From Flavobacteriaceae bacterium (GTDB taxonomy: Bacteria; Bacteroidota; Bacteroidia; UKL13-3): DNA of 64,000 nt. Of the stretch, positions 52,201 through 61,364 are shown piece by piece (the first letter of the stretch is position 1; each line of letters begins with the position of its first letter). The stretch covers positions 1 to 64,000 of the forward strand of contig SHWZ01000007.1 of the NCBI GenBank assembly GCA_009693575.1, read 5' to 3'. The notes beneath the pieces are model-generated. The model ran no database searches. It saw only the letters and a list, made by a program, of their open reading frames with translations, and had not been told where the DNA came from. The position numbers were made by a program, and so were the translations under genes.

Positions 52201-53670
52201 GCTTTCTGGACCATTGATAACGAATCTGAACGCATCACTAAAATAGTTGATGATGTCAGAAGCGGTCATCGTTTCCATGTCAAGAGTCTGCACTGCCAAA
52301 TCGCCTGCCAGTCCGTGCATATATACACCGGCAATGGCGGCTACATTTGGGGGCATCCCCTTGGCTAAAAATCCAGTGATAAGCCCAGTGAGCACATCTC
52401 CACTACCGCCTTTGGCCATGCCAGGGTTGCCGTTGGTATTTATACATATCTCACCTTCAGGCACACAGGTTATAGTATATGTTCCTTTCAATACAATGGT
52501 TACTTGTAGCTTGCTAGCCATTTCCTTTGCTTTCAAAAGGCGACGATAGCCATTTGCTGAAGGCCCAAAAAGCCTTTCGAATTCTCCAACATGCGGGGTG
52601 AGTATGCTTCCTTCGGGGATTTTTAGGTCTTTGTGTTTTGCAAAAAGATTCAATGCATCAGCATCAAAAACCATTGGGCAATCAAAGTTCTCCAACACAT
52701 ATTTCAAGCGGACTTTTGCCAATTCATCGGTACCCAACCCACAGCCACAGCCTACGGCAGTTATTTTCGGAATGATGACCTCATCAAAGATCATTGCTTC
52801 GGGCACACTCAATTGCATCATGTCGGACAGGTGTCCACATTCCACACTCAACAGCCCTGCACCACTTTTAGTGCAAGCCTCTGCCGCAAACCTAGCTGCA
52901 CCAAACTTGCCTTTACTACCAACAACTAGCAGTGCATGGCCATAATCACCTTTGTGCGAAAATTTTTGCCTTGGTTCGAGCAATCCTTCCATTGCTTCCA
53001 GTTCAAACGTATAAAAATCACTCGGTGTTTCATTGGCAAAATCAGGATGTAGACCAATTGGCAACATCAAAATATTTCCACAATATTTCCCAGTTTCAGG
53101 CAGTAACATACTTGGCTTTACCTGCTGAAAAGGGTAGGTTTCACTAGCTTTGATAATTGCCGAACCCTCAACGTGGTCGTGCATTTCTGGCTGAAGGCCG
53201 CTGGGCAAGTCCACACTCATAATGTAGCAGCCAGAGTCATTTATTTCTTCAATGATATTGGCCAAAATGCCTATGACTGGCTTGTTGACCCCCATGCCCA
53301 AAATCGCATCTATTATATAACCACCTTCTTCAAACTCTGGAAGGTCGGCAGTAGTGTTCACTTGGTTAGCATGTATTTTTAGCTTTTTCAGGTAATGCCT
53401 GAACTCCGGGCATTCGCTTCCCGTTCCGTTCACCACATATACTTCCACATGGTGAGTAGCCTTCAAAGAATCAGCTATGATGAGACCATCGCCGCCATTT
53501 TTGCCAGTGCCACAAAACACATAAACAGGGCAATCTTTCTCCATGTCCACGCTCATCACCATAGCACAAAATTCAGCTGCTCGTTTCATCAGCATATTGC
53601 CACTTATCGGTTCGTGCTTTATGGTATATGCATCCCAATCACGCAGTTGCTGTGCATCGTAAAACTTCAT
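52141..53670 (-). CDS. nnrED: Bifunctional NAD(P)H-hydrate epimerase / ADP-dependent dehydratase
   Basis: This enzyme repairs hydrated NADH and NADPH. The N-terminal YjeF domain (epimerase) contains CGTGKNGGDGLIIADSL and DAILGMGVNKPV; the C-terminal kinase-like domain (dehydratase) contains ILTPHVGEFERLFG and NGNPGMAKGGSGDVLTGLITG. From the ATG at 53670 it has 509 residues. The start overlaps the selD stop (ATGA), so the two are coupled. The final 20 residues (PESLLPDDEFPGGNLPPGFSMN) are encoded opposite the T9SS tail of the M1 gene and may be a recent extension. Confidence 0.94.
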   Translation of the reverse strand: MKFYDAQQLRDWDAYTIKHEPISGNMLMKRAAEFCAMVMSVDMEKDCPVYVFCGTGKNGGDGLIIADSLKATHHVEVYVVNGTGSECPEFRHYLKKLKIHANQVNTTADLPEFEEGGYIIDAILGMGVNKPVIGILANIIEEINDSGCYIMSVDLPSGLQPEMHDHVEGSAIIKASETYPFQQVKPSMLLPETGKYCGNILMLPIGLHPDFANETPSDFYTFELEAMEGLLEPRQKFSHKGDYGHALLVVGSKGKFGAARFAAEACTKSGAGLLSVECGHLSDMMQLSVPEAMIFDEVIIPKITAVGCGCGLGTDELAKVRLKYVLENFDCPMVFDADALNLFAKHKDLKIPEGSILTPHVGEFERLFGPSANGYRRLLKAKEMASKLQVTIVLKGTYTITCVPEGEICINTNGNPGMAKGGSGDVLTGLITGFLAKGMPPNVAAIAGVYMHGLAGDLAVQTLDMETMTASDIINYFSDAFRFVINGPESLLPDDEFPGGNLPPGFSMN

Positions 53671-54713
53671 TGATTCAGAACGTAAATTATATTTTCTTTC
53701 TTTGAAATAAATCGTCCTATGGGCCTGCAATATTCCTCACGAAGTCCTGAATCTCGAATTAACGCACTAAACGAATCTAATGATTCAGCTCCAACAGCCA
53801 CCATCAGCCCACCGTTGGTTTGTGGGTCATTCAGCAGTTGAAATGCTTTCATGTTGGTGAGCCCATCTACTTTTTTTTCGTAGCCATTCCAGTTTCGGTA
53901 GCAATTATCTGGAATGCAGTTGGCAGCCAAGTACTTTTCTAAGTTTGGGTAAAACGGCACAGCCGCAAAATCCAATTCGGCACTGAGTCCAGAGGCTTCA
54001 GCCATTTCACAAAGATGACCCAGCAGGGCAAAACCTGTAACATCAGTCATGGCATTCACACAAGGCAATTGGGCTAATTCGGCACCTAGACTGTTTAGTC
54101 TAAGCATATTTTCAATATGAAAACTGTAGTCACTATCTTCAATCAAGTTGCGTTTAATGGCCGTGTTAAGTATCCCCGAGCCAATTGGTTTTGTCAGGAA
54201 AATGAGGTCGCCCTCTTTGGCTCCACCATTCTTTTTTAAGTTCACATTTTCAAGCAATCCATTCACACAAAGGCCAAAAAATGGCTCGGGTGATTCGATG
54301 GTATGCCCTCCTGCCAGCGGTATGCCTGCCTCTTTACATTTGCTTATGCCTCCATCCATTATTGCTCTGGCAGTCTTAGCATTCATCACCTCTGTAGGAA
54401 AACCCATCACCGCTAAGGCCAGCAATGGTTTGCCACCCATTGCATATACATCACTCAACGAATTGGCCGCAGCTATTTGCCCATAAACAAAAGGGTCGTC
54501 AACCACAGGGGTGAAAAAATCTACAGTGCTAATGAGGCTCTTTCCATTACCAAGGTCATAGACGGCAGCATCATCCTTTTGGCCGTTGCCTACCAGCAGT
54601 TTTGGGAAGCTTCCTTGCTCCAGTCCATGCAACACTTCTTCGAGCAATGCGGGTGCTATTTTGCAGCCACATCCTGCACCTTTCGTTAAACTTGTCAGTT
54701 TTATGCTTTCCAT
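53667..54713 (-). CDS. selD: Selenide, water dikinase (selenophosphate synthase)
   Basis: SelD makes selenophosphate from selenide and ATP. The active-site segment is LTKGAGCGCKIAP, with Cys rather than selenocysteine. ATP and Mg2+ residues lie in KDDAAVYDLGNGKSLISTVDFFTPVVDDP, followed by ANSLSDVYAMGGKPLLALAV and GGHTIESPEPFFGLCVNG. The 348-residue length is normal. No selA, selB, selC or mnmH is seen nearby, so whether the selenium goes to selenocysteine or 2-selenouridine is open. CATCTTTG, a one-mismatch -7 box, lies 5 nt before the ATG. Confidence 0.96.
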   Translation of the reverse strand: MESIKLTSLTKGAGCGCKIAPALLEEVLHGLEQGSFPKLLVGNGQKDDAAVYDLGNGKSLISTVDFFTPVVDDPFVYGQIAAANSLSDVYAMGGKPLLALAVMGFPTEVMNAKTARAIMDGGISKCKEAGIPLAGGHTIESPEPFFGLCVNGLLENVNLKKNGGAKEGDLIFLTKPIGSGILNTAIKRNLIEDSDYSFHIENMLRLNSLGAELAQLPCVNAMTDVTGFALLGHLCEMAEASGLSAELDFAAVPFYPNLEKYLAANCIPDNCYRNWNGYEKKVDGLTNMKAFQLLNDPQTNGGLMVAVGAESLDSFSALIRDSGLREEYCRPIGRFISKKENIIYVLNQ

Positions 54714-54957
54714 GGGGGCAAAGATGGGGTAATAACGGTGTCTTGGCCTAAAATATGTTTACACCAAAAAGTGTAACGCTGGGGCAAAAATAACTCAAAA
54801 CAAATTTGATTCTTAACCATTTACCATTACTTTCGCATACCCACATATCAAAACTCACTAACATGCGAAATGAAAACGTAGCAACCAAACCGAGGCCTAC
54901 TACTACATTATCCGCCGAGTCTCTTCCATGCTCAGGGTGACATAGGGTGAGGTTATA

Positions 54958-55182
54958 TTCAAACCCAGCAGCACTACCTTGTTCATTTCCGACTTGCCTA
55001 ATGGTAATCATTCAATAAGTATAACGGACTTGGCAGGAAAACAAATCCTAACAACAAAGAGTAAAAACGAAACAGCTATTACCTTAGAGATAGAACAACT
55101 GGCCAGTGGCATTTATTTTATCGAAACCGCTGGGCAACATTTGAAGTTTGTGAAGAAATACTGCTTCCAAAAGGTCAAGTAA
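54958..55182 (+). pseudogene. Remnant of a T9SS-secreted protein: type A sorting tail only
   Basis: The frame encodes SSTTLFISDLPNGNHSISITDLAGKQ and LEIEQLASGIYFIETAGQHLKFVKKY, a complete type A sorting domain without a passenger. Just upstream the family start LYSNPAA is readable one frame over, so a frameshift lies around 54965-54975. In the frame of the tail a TAG precedes it at 54943. A promoter-like TTACTTTCG and an ATG at 54863 (stop after 26 codons) further upstream suggest that a gene lost its middle. Confidence 0.7.
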
Positions 55183-55203
55183 TTTTAGGAATTCAAAATC
55201 CAT

Positions 55204-55227
55204 AAAAAAAACCACTCGTAAGAGTGG
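55204..55227 (-). terminator. Terminator-like hairpin, minus-strand orientation
   Basis: CCACTC-GTAA-GAGTGG with a run of A on its left; on the minus strand this reads as a stem followed by seven T. No minus-strand gene lies to the right within reach, so its client is unclear. Read on the plus strand it has no T tract. Confidence 0.45.
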
Positions 55228-55382
55228 CCTTAACTGAGATGTAATCACATCCCATTCTTTCCTCTGCTGCCTGCACCAATTGCTAGATTATTTTTCAATT
55301 TGTTGATTTTTAGTTAACTATATATACTTTCGAAAAGAAAACCAAACCTAGAGTCGCCTCCTATCGAACTTTGCTGTCAACT

Positions 55383-55772
55383 ATGAAAAATTTCTCCTCC
55401 GAATTTCAGTTTGCAGCTAGCCGCAGCAGTGGCAAAGGTGGGCAAAATGTAAACAAGGTTTCAACCAAAGTTGAACTTAAGTTTCATGTGATGAATTCGG
55501 CTCTGCTTAATGAAGTAGAAAAGGAAATAATTACGACCAAGTTATTGGTTCGTATAAACTTAGAAGGTTACTTGCGGGTAGTGAGCCAAACAGAACGTAC
55601 CCAACTTGGCAACAAAGTAGTATGTAAAGCCAAGTTTTATGCATTGTTTGAAAAAGCATTGGCTCCAATCAAACCCCGCAAGCGAACCATGCCAAGCAAG
55701 TCTTCGGTGCGTGAACGCCTGAACGACAAGAAGAAATTGTCTGAAAAGAAACAAGAGCGGAAGAAGGTCTAG
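55383..55772 (+). CDS. arfB: Alternative ribosome-rescue peptidyl-tRNA hydrolase (ArfB/YaeJ type)
   Basis: A 129-residue class I release-factor-like protein with the catalytic GGQ (SSGKGGQNVNKVSTKVEL) and a basic C-terminal tail (KKKLSEKKQERKKV) that in this family enters the empty mRNA channel of stalled ribosomes. No codon-recognition domain is present, which separates it from RF1 and RF2. I use the ATG at 55383 (MKNFSSEFQFAASRSS). Confidence 0.92.
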   Translation: MKNFSSEFQFAASRSSGKGGQNVNKVSTKVELKFHVMNSALLNEVEKEIITTKLLVRINLEGYLRVVSQTERTQLGNKVVCKAKFYALFEKALAPIKPRKRTMPSKSSVRERLNDKKKLSEKKQERKKV

Positions 55773-55806
55773 TCGAACTAAATTTTTGTTTCTTGCAGCT
55801 TCTCGC

Positions 55807-55844
55807 CAGTCTTAGAGAATCCCGATAGTTATCGGGGCAGACTG
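55807..55844 (+). repeat. Palindromic intergenic repeat, copy E (wobble variant with outer stem)
   Basis: The core TCCCGATAGTTATCGGGG (55820-55837) has two changes relative to copy A; both give G-T wobble pairs, so an RNA hairpin would persist. CAGTCT (55807-55812) and AGACTG (55839-55844) form an outer 6-bp stem. It lies between arfB and the sdh promoter. Confidence 0.65.
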
Positions 55845-55886
55845 ACAAACTATGCTATTTACATCTCACAGCGTTAACAAATGTCA

Positions 55887-55918
55887 TTTGCCAGACGTGC
55901 CCTTGAGTAGTAGTTTCG
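55887..55918 (+). promoter_or_regulatory. Predicted sdhCAB promoter
   Basis: TTTG (55887-55890) and TAGTTTCG (55911-55918, one mismatch to TAnnTTTG) are 20 nt apart; the leader would be about 25 nt. Confidence 0.5.
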
Positions 55919-55950
55919 CGGCCTTTTTCAGCACTAATCTACTTTAACCG

Positions 55951-56754
55951 ATGAATTGGTTCATAAAAGCTTTTACCTCAACCCTTGGCCGCAAACTGGT
56001 AATGTCCCTCACAGGTTTGTTCCTTATCGCCTTCCTTCTTGTACACGCCGCCGGAAACTTACAACTTTTCCATAATGATGAAGGCATGTCGTTCAACATG
56101 TACACCGTTTTTATGACTGGCAATCCTATTATCAAAACCATTTCCTATCTTTTGTATGCCACATTTGTGGTACATTTTCTCCAGTCGGTTATTATCACAA
56201 TTCAAAATAGAAAATCTCGTCCACAAGGCTATGTAAAAAATGTAGCCAATGCCAACAGCAAATGGAGCAGCCGCAACATGGGTATTTTGGGAACTGTGAT
56301 TTTGGTTTTCTTGGTAACGCACATGGTCAATTTCTGGGCTCAGTACCACTGGAGTGAAATACCAAAGAAAACGTATTATACTATAACTTTTGACGGTGAT
56401 GAAATACATACGGCCATGAAGGATACTGTACAAAACATCTACACGCGTGAGCAATCGATGCAAATGCAAAATCCAACATACGAAAACAAAGTAACTGACA
56501 TAAAGGTACACCGTGTAAAAGACCTTTATAAAACGGTTGAAATAGCCTTCAAAGACGAGTGGTTGGTGATACTTTATCTTTTTGGGATGCTTGCTTTGTC
56601 GTTCCATTTACTACATGGTTTCCAAAGTGCCTGGCAAACTTTGGGGGTTAATCACCGAAAATATGTTCCCATCATCAAAACGGTTGGATGGCTTTATAGC
56701 ACCATCATCCCAGCATTATTTGCTGCAATGCCGCTTTATTTTTATTTTAAGTAA
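55951..56754 (+). CDS. sdhC: Succinate dehydrogenase cytochrome b558 subunit
   Basis: This single large membrane anchor of complex II has five helices and binds two haems b. The 267-residue length, the N-terminal TSTLGRKLVMSLTGLFLIAFLLVHAAGNLQLF and the late LYLFGMLALSFHLLHGFQSAWQTLG (conserved histidines) match the Bacteroidota/Wolinella type. A hydrophilic loop of about 65 residues between the third and fourth helices (KTYYTITFDGDEIHTAMKDT...) is typical of the Bacteroidota form. First gene of sdhCAB. Confidence 0.95.
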   Translation: MNWFIKAFTSTLGRKLVMSLTGLFLIAFLLVHAAGNLQLFHNDEGMSFNMYTVFMTGNPIIKTISYLLYATFVVHFLQSVIITIQNRKSRPQGYVKNVANANSKWSSRNMGILGTVILVFLVTHMVNFWAQYHWSEIPKKTYYTITFDGDEIHTAMKDTVQNIYTREQSMQMQNPTYENKVTDIKVHRVKDLYKTVEIAFKDEWLVILYLFGMLALSFHLLHGFQSAWQTLGVNHRKYVPIIKTVGWLYSTIIPALFAAMPLYFYFK

Positions 56755-56774
56755 AAAATTAATAGACCACCCCG

Positions 56775-58694
56775 ATGTCAATTCTAGATTCCAAAATTCC
56801 TGAAGGCCCATTAGAAACAAAATGGGAAGACTATAAAAGCCACATGAAGTTGGTGAATCCTGCCAACAAACGCAAGCTGGAAATAATTGTTGTTGGTACT
56901 GGTCTTGCTGGTGGTGCTGCCGCTGCTACCCTTGCCGAACTAGGCTACAAGGTAAAAACATTTTGCTACCAAGACAGTGCAAGACGGGCACACAGCATAG
57001 CAGCACAAGGCGGAATAAACGCAGCCAAGAATTACAAAAATGATGGCGACTCAGTATATCGTTTGTTTTACGATACCATCAAAGGAGGCGACTTCCGTGC
57101 CCGCGAAGCAAACGTATATCGTTTGGCTGAGGTGAGTGCCAATATCATTGACCAATGTGTAGCTCAGGGTGTTCCTTTTGCCCGTGAATATGGAGGCTTG
57201 CTCGACAACCGTTCGTTTGGTGGTGCTCAGGTAAGCCGCACGTTTTATGCCCGTGGGCAAACTGGGCAGCAGCTTTTGTTAGGAGCATATTCAGCTATGA
57301 AAAGGCAAGTAGGACTTGGAAATATTGAAGAGTATAACCGCCATGAAATGTTGGAAGTGGTGAAGATAGACGGCAAAGCCCGGGGCATCATAGCCCGCAA
57401 CATGGTGACAGGTGAACTGGAAAGGCATTTTGGTCATGCGGTGGTGCTTGCTACTGGTGGCTATGGCAATGTATTTTTTCTTTCAACGAATGCAATGGGC
57501 TGCAACGTAACAGCCGCATGGAAGGCTCACAAATCAGGAGCTTTTTTCGGCAATCCTTGTTATACACAAATTCACCCAACATGTATACCTGTGAGCGGTG
57601 ATTACCAAAGCAAACTCACCTTGATGAGTGAATCACTTCGTAACGATGGACGTGTGTGGGTCCCAAAAAGCCAAGTCGACTGCAAAAAGCGTCCACAAGA
57701 TATATCTGAAGATGATAGGGATTATTATCTTGAACGCAAGTATCCTTCTTTCGGAAACCTTGCCCCCCGAGACATTGCTAGCCGTGCAGCCAAAGAAGCC
57801 TGCGACGATGGTCGTGGTGTTGGCGAAAGCGGCCTTGCTGTATACTTGGATTTTTCGGATGCCATTAAACGTTTAGGGCAAGCAACCGTGCAAGCCCGCT
57901 ACGGCAACCTGTTCGATATGTATCACCACATTACTGGAGAGAATCCATACGAAACTCCAATGAGGATTTATCCTGCAGTACATTATACAATGGGCGGACT
58001 ATGGGTGGATTACAACCTCATGACGACAGTTCCCGGATTATACGCCGCAGGTGAATGTAATTTTAGTGACCATGGTGCCAACAGGCTGGGTGCTTCTGCA
58101 TTGATGCAAGGCTTGGCTGACGGATATTATGTTCTACCATATACAATTGGAAACTATTTGGCCGATGAAATTTTCACCAAAGCCATCCCGACTGACCATG
58201 AAGAATTTGAGGCTGCGGAAAACAAAGTACGTGAAAGGATAGAAAAATTACTAGCCGTGAAAGGCAACCAAACCGTAGATGATTTTCATAAAAAATTAGG
58301 CCGCATTATGTGGGACTATTGCGGCATGGCTCGCACCGCAGAAGGCTTAGACAAAGCAATAGTAATGGTGCGTGAACTAAGGGAAGAGTTTTGGAAAGAT
58401 GTGCGGGTCACAGGTCAAAACAACGAAATGAACCCAGACTTGGAAAAGGCTCTGCGAGTTGCCGACTTTATTGAGCTTGGCGAACTAATGATACTAGACG
58501 CCCGCAACCGAAACGAAAGTTGTGGTGGCCACTTTCGAACAGAGTTTCAGGATGAAGGCGAAGCCAAACGCAACGATGAGAAGTATGCATACGTGGCAGC
58601 TTGGGAACACAATGGAGTTGATGAACAGCCTACAATGCACAAGGAAGAACTGAAGTACGAAAATATTAAACTACAAACCAGAAGCTATAAGTAA
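56775..58694 (+). CDS. sdhA: Succinate dehydrogenase / fumarate reductase flavoprotein subunit
   Basis: The 639-residue catalytic subunit oxidises succinate in the TCA cycle. The FAD dinucleotide motif is [19 protein letters not shown]. The histidine that binds FAD covalently lies in [16 protein letters not shown]. Substrate and catalytic regions appear as [32 protein letters not shown] and [18 protein letters not shown]. It follows sdhC by 20 nt and precedes sdhB by 12 nt, the usual order in this phylum. Confidence 0.97.
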   Translation: MSILDSKIPEGPLETKWEDYKSHMKLVNPANKRKLEIIVVGTGLAGGAAAATLAELGYKVKTFCYQDSARRAHSIAAQGGINAAKNYKNDGDSVYRLFYDTIKGGDFRAREANVYRLAEVSANIIDQCVAQGVPFAREYGGLLDNRSFGGAQVSRTFYARGQTGQQLLLGAYSAMKRQVGLGNIEEYNRHEMLEVVKIDGKARGIIARNMVTGELERHFGHAVVLATGGYGNVFFLSTNAMGCNVTAAWKAHKSGAFFGNPCYTQIHPTCIPVSGDYQSKLTLMSESLRNDGRVWVPKSQVDCKKRPQDISEDDRDYYLERKYPSFGNLAPRDIASRAAKEACDDGRGVGESGLAVYLDFSDAIKRLGQATVQARYGNLFDMYHHITGENPYETPMRIYPAVHYTMGGLWVDYNLMTTVPGLYAAGECNFSDHGANRLGASALMQGLADGYYVLPYTIGNYLADEIFTKAIPTDHEEFEAAENKVRERIEKLLAVKGNQTVDDFHKKLGRIMWDYCGMARTAEGLDKAIVMVRELREEFWKDVRVTGQNNEMNPDLEKALRVADFIELGELMILDARNRNESCGGHFRTEFQDEGEAKRNDEKYAYVAAWEHNGVDEQPTMHKEELKYENIKLQTRSYK

Positions 58695-58706
58695 GCTATA
58701 TCAAAA

Positions 58707-59453
58707 ATGAAATTTCAACTAAAAATATGGAGACAAGCCAATGCAAGTGTGGCTGGCAAAATGGTAGATTATACCATTGATGGCGTAAATCCCGATATGT
58801 CTTTTCTGGAAATGATTGACGTGCTGAACGAAGAACTCATCCGCAAGAATGATACACCAGTAGCGTTCGACCACGATTGCCGCGAAGGTATCTGCGGAAT
58901 GTGTAGCATGTATATCAACGGACGTGCACATGGCCCACAAAAAGCTACCACCACTTGCCAACTGATGATGCGTCACTTTACGGATGGGGAAACGATATAT
59001 GTGGAGCCATTCAGAGCGAAGGCCTTTCCTATAATCAAAGATCTGGTGGTTGACCGTAGTTCGTTTGACCGCATACAGGATGTAGGTGGATTTGTGAGTG
59101 TGAACACAGGTCAGGTAAAGGATGCCAACAACTTGCCGGTAGAAAAAGAGAAGGCAGATATGGCCATGGATGCTGCTTCGTGTATCGGTTGTGGTGCATG
59201 TGTAGCTGCATGTAAAAATGCCTCGGCCATGTTGTTTGTTTCCGCTAAGGTTTCACAATATGCACTGTTGCCGCAAGGCCAACCAGAAAGAAAAATTAGG
59301 GTGCAGAAAATGGTAGCCCAAATGGATGCCGAAGGATTTGGCGGCTGCACCAACACAGGTGCGTGCGAAGCTGAATGCCCCAAAGAAATATCCATCAGCA
59401 ACATTGCTCGAATGAACCGCGAATACTTCTCAGCTGGGCTGTTGCAAGACTGA
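58707..59453 (+). CDS. sdhB: Succinate dehydrogenase iron-sulfur subunit
   Basis: This 248-residue subunit carries electrons from the flavin to the membrane anchor. The [2Fe-2S] site is [16 protein letters not shown] with the later TTTCQLMM cysteine. The [4Fe-4S] and [3Fe-4S] sites are in [14 protein letters not shown] and [18 protein letters not shown]. The protein is complete and the spacing to ribF is only 13 nt, so read-through transcription is likely. Confidence 0.97.
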   Translation: MKFQLKIWRQANASVAGKMVDYTIDGVNPDMSFLEMIDVLNEELIRKNDTPVAFDHDCREGICGMCSMYINGRAHGPQKATTTCQLMMRHFTDGETIYVEPFRAKAFPIIKDLVVDRSSFDRIQDVGGFVSVNTGQVKDANNLPVEKEKADMAMDAASCIGCGACVAACKNASAMLFVSAKVSQYALLPQGQPERKIRVQKMVAQMDAEGFGGCTNTGACEAECPKEISISNIARMNREYFSAGLLQD

Positions 59454-59466
59454 TTTTTTATATTGC

Positions 59467-60393
59467 ATGGAAGTTTTCCATTCGCTAGAATCGTTTCTCG
59501 AATGCAAAGGGAATGTAGTCACTTTGGGTGCATTTGACGGGGTGCATTTAGGCCACCGAAAGATTATTGAAAGGCTGATTTCGCAAGCAAAGGAACTAGA
59601 TAGTCAATCCACCTTAATCACATTTCATCCGCACCCACGCATGGTGCTCTATCCTGAGAACAAAAGCCTAAAATTACTTACTACCATTCAGGAAAGGATA
59701 AACCTGCTCGATAGGACAGGTATAGACAATTTAATACTTTTACCCTTCACTTTAGAATTTTCAAAAATATCAGCCGAGAAATTTATTCGAGATTTTTTGA
59801 TAGAAAAAATCGGTGCGGAGGTATTAGTAATAGGCCACGACCACCGCTTTGGGAAAAACCGGGAAGGAGATATTGATACATTGAAACAATTGAGTAAAGT
59901 TTATCCATTAAGAATTGAAGAAATACCTCCTCAGGAAGTGGACGAAATAGCCATTAGCAGTACTAAAATACGGAACTATATTCAACATGGGGAGGTAAAG
60001 GCAGCAAAGGGTTTACTTGGCAGAAACTATACCTTAACTGGTAAGGTAATAGAAGGTAAAAAGCTAGGAAATCAGTTGGGATTTCCAACGGCTAATTTGG
60101 GTGAGATTGACCCATGTAAATTAATACCCAAAGATGGTGTTTATGCTATCAAAGTTTATACAAGTGTAGGTGAGTTTGGCGGCATGATGAACATTGGTTT
60201 TCGTCCCACAGTTGATGGAATAATTCATGCGATTGAAGTACATATTTTCAATTTTGACCGAGATATCTATGGGCAGCCACTCACCATCGGTTTTGTAGAC
60301 AGGATAAGAGACGAGCATAAATTTGCCAACAGAGATGCGTTGAAAAGTCAGCTACATTCGGACAAGGCAACCGCCCTAAGTTTGCTGCTATAA
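59467..60393 (+). CDS. ribF: Bifunctional riboflavin kinase / FAD synthetase
   Basis: RibF makes FMN and FAD. The N-terminal adenylyltransferase domain has VTLGAFDGVHLGHRKIIERL (HxGH) and IGHDHRFGKNREGD with the late ISSTKIRNYI. The C-terminal kinase has LTGKVIEGKKLGNQLGFPTANL and GVYAIKV. It has 308 residues. The position after sdhCAB may reflect the FAD need of SdhA. No FMN riboswitch is seen upstream, where the spacer is only 13 nt. Confidence 0.95.
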   Translation: MEVFHSLESFLECKGNVVTLGAFDGVHLGHRKIIERLISQAKELDSQSTLITFHPHPRMVLYPENKSLKLLTTIQERINLLDRTGIDNLILLPFTLEFSKISAEKFIRDFLIEKIGAEVLVIGHDHRFGKNREGDIDTLKQLSKVYPLRIEEIPPQEVDEIAISSTKIRNYIQHGEVKAAKGLLGRNYTLTGKVIEGKKLGNQLGFPTANLGEIDPCKLIPKDGVYAIKVYTSVGEFGGMMNIGFRPTVDGIIHAIEVHIFNFDRDIYGQPLTIGFVDRIRDEHKFANRDALKSQLHSDKATALSLLL

Positions 60394-60401
60394 GTAAGCT
60401 C

Positions 60402-61364
60402 GTGTTTCGCAAACTATTTTACTCTCTTTTTCTATGCATTGGATGTTGTGTGGCCGCCCATTCTCAGGTGACACAGCGGCCTGATACATTGGCTGGCTAC
60501 ATAGTTGAGGAAGGAGAAGACGAGGATGATTCGGAGCTATCTGTTGATTCCCTTTTTATTGATGTAGCCCGACCATCCTCATTTCAGTTTGATACTATTT
60601 TTGCACCCTGCTTTGACTTGTATAAATGCTGGGATACGATTGTGATTGATCCTTACCGGGAAGGGCTAGTACCACTTACCGATACATTGAAGATAGTGCT
60701 GGGAGATAGCGACGATTGTTTCTTTTATCCGCCTTGCCTCAATAATATTACTTCTGGATTCGGCTATCGGCGTTGGGGCAGGCGATATATGAAATTCCAT
60801 TACGGAATTGACTTTAGCCTCAAAACTGGCGACCAAATTTATGCAGCATTTGATGGTGTAGTTCGAATTGCTAAATATAGCGATAGCTATGGATACATGG
60901 TGGTCATTCGTCACTACAATGGCTTTGAAACCTTGTATGGACATTTCAGTAAGCTATTGGTATATTCTGGGCAAAGCATTAGGGCAGGAGAAACGATAGG
61001 ACTTGGCGGCAGTACAGGGCACAGTACCGGGAGTCACCTACATTTGGAGATTCGTTTCAAGGGAAAACCTTTAGACCCATCAAAGATTATTGCGTTCGAC
61101 AGAAAGCAATTGTTTAGTGATACAGTCAACCTCAACTCTGACTATTTTGCTCACCTCAAACTGCATAAGGAATTATACAACAACGGTAAACGCTGGGGTA
61201 CATACAAAGCTCCTAAAGGAAAGTTGTATCATAAAGTTCGTCGTGGTGAAAGCATTTATCACCTAGCACATAAATACCACACTACGGTAGGCCGCATTTG
61301 CAAACTGAACCACATCAGCAAACGCACCAAGTTGAAGGCCGGAAGGAGGTTAAGGGTGAGATAA
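60402..61364 (+). CDS. M23 metallopeptidase with C-terminal LysM domain
   Basis: A GTG-started, 320-residue exported protein (MFRKLFYSLFLCIGCCVAAHSQ). After an acidic segment (EEGEDEDDSE) the M23 domain shows the zinc ligands in FHYGIDFSLKTG (HxxxD) and GSHLHLEIR (HxH), together with GHSTGSHLH, so it should be active on peptidoglycan cross-links. A LysM motif closes the protein (YHKVRRGESIYHLAHKYHTTVGRICKLNHI). It is probably cotranscribed with ribF (8-nt gap) and overlaps the 3' end of the hydrolase gene on the other strand by 15 bp. Confidence 0.93.
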   Translation: MFRKLFYSLFLCIGCCVAAHSQVTQRPDTLAGYIVEEGEDEDDSELSVDSLFIDVARPSSFQFDTIFAPCFDLYKCWDTIVIDPYREGLVPLTDTLKIVLGDSDDCFFYPPCLNNITSGFGYRRWGRRYMKFHYGIDFSLKTGDQIYAAFDGVVRIAKYSDSYGYMVVIRHYNGFETLYGHFSKLLVYSGQSIRAGETIGLGGSTGHSTGSHLHLEIRFKGKPLDPSKIIAFDRKQLFSDTVNLNSDYFAHLKLHKELYNNGKRWGTYKAPKGKLYHKVRRGESIYHLAHKYHTTVGRICKLNHISKRTKLKAGRRLRVR

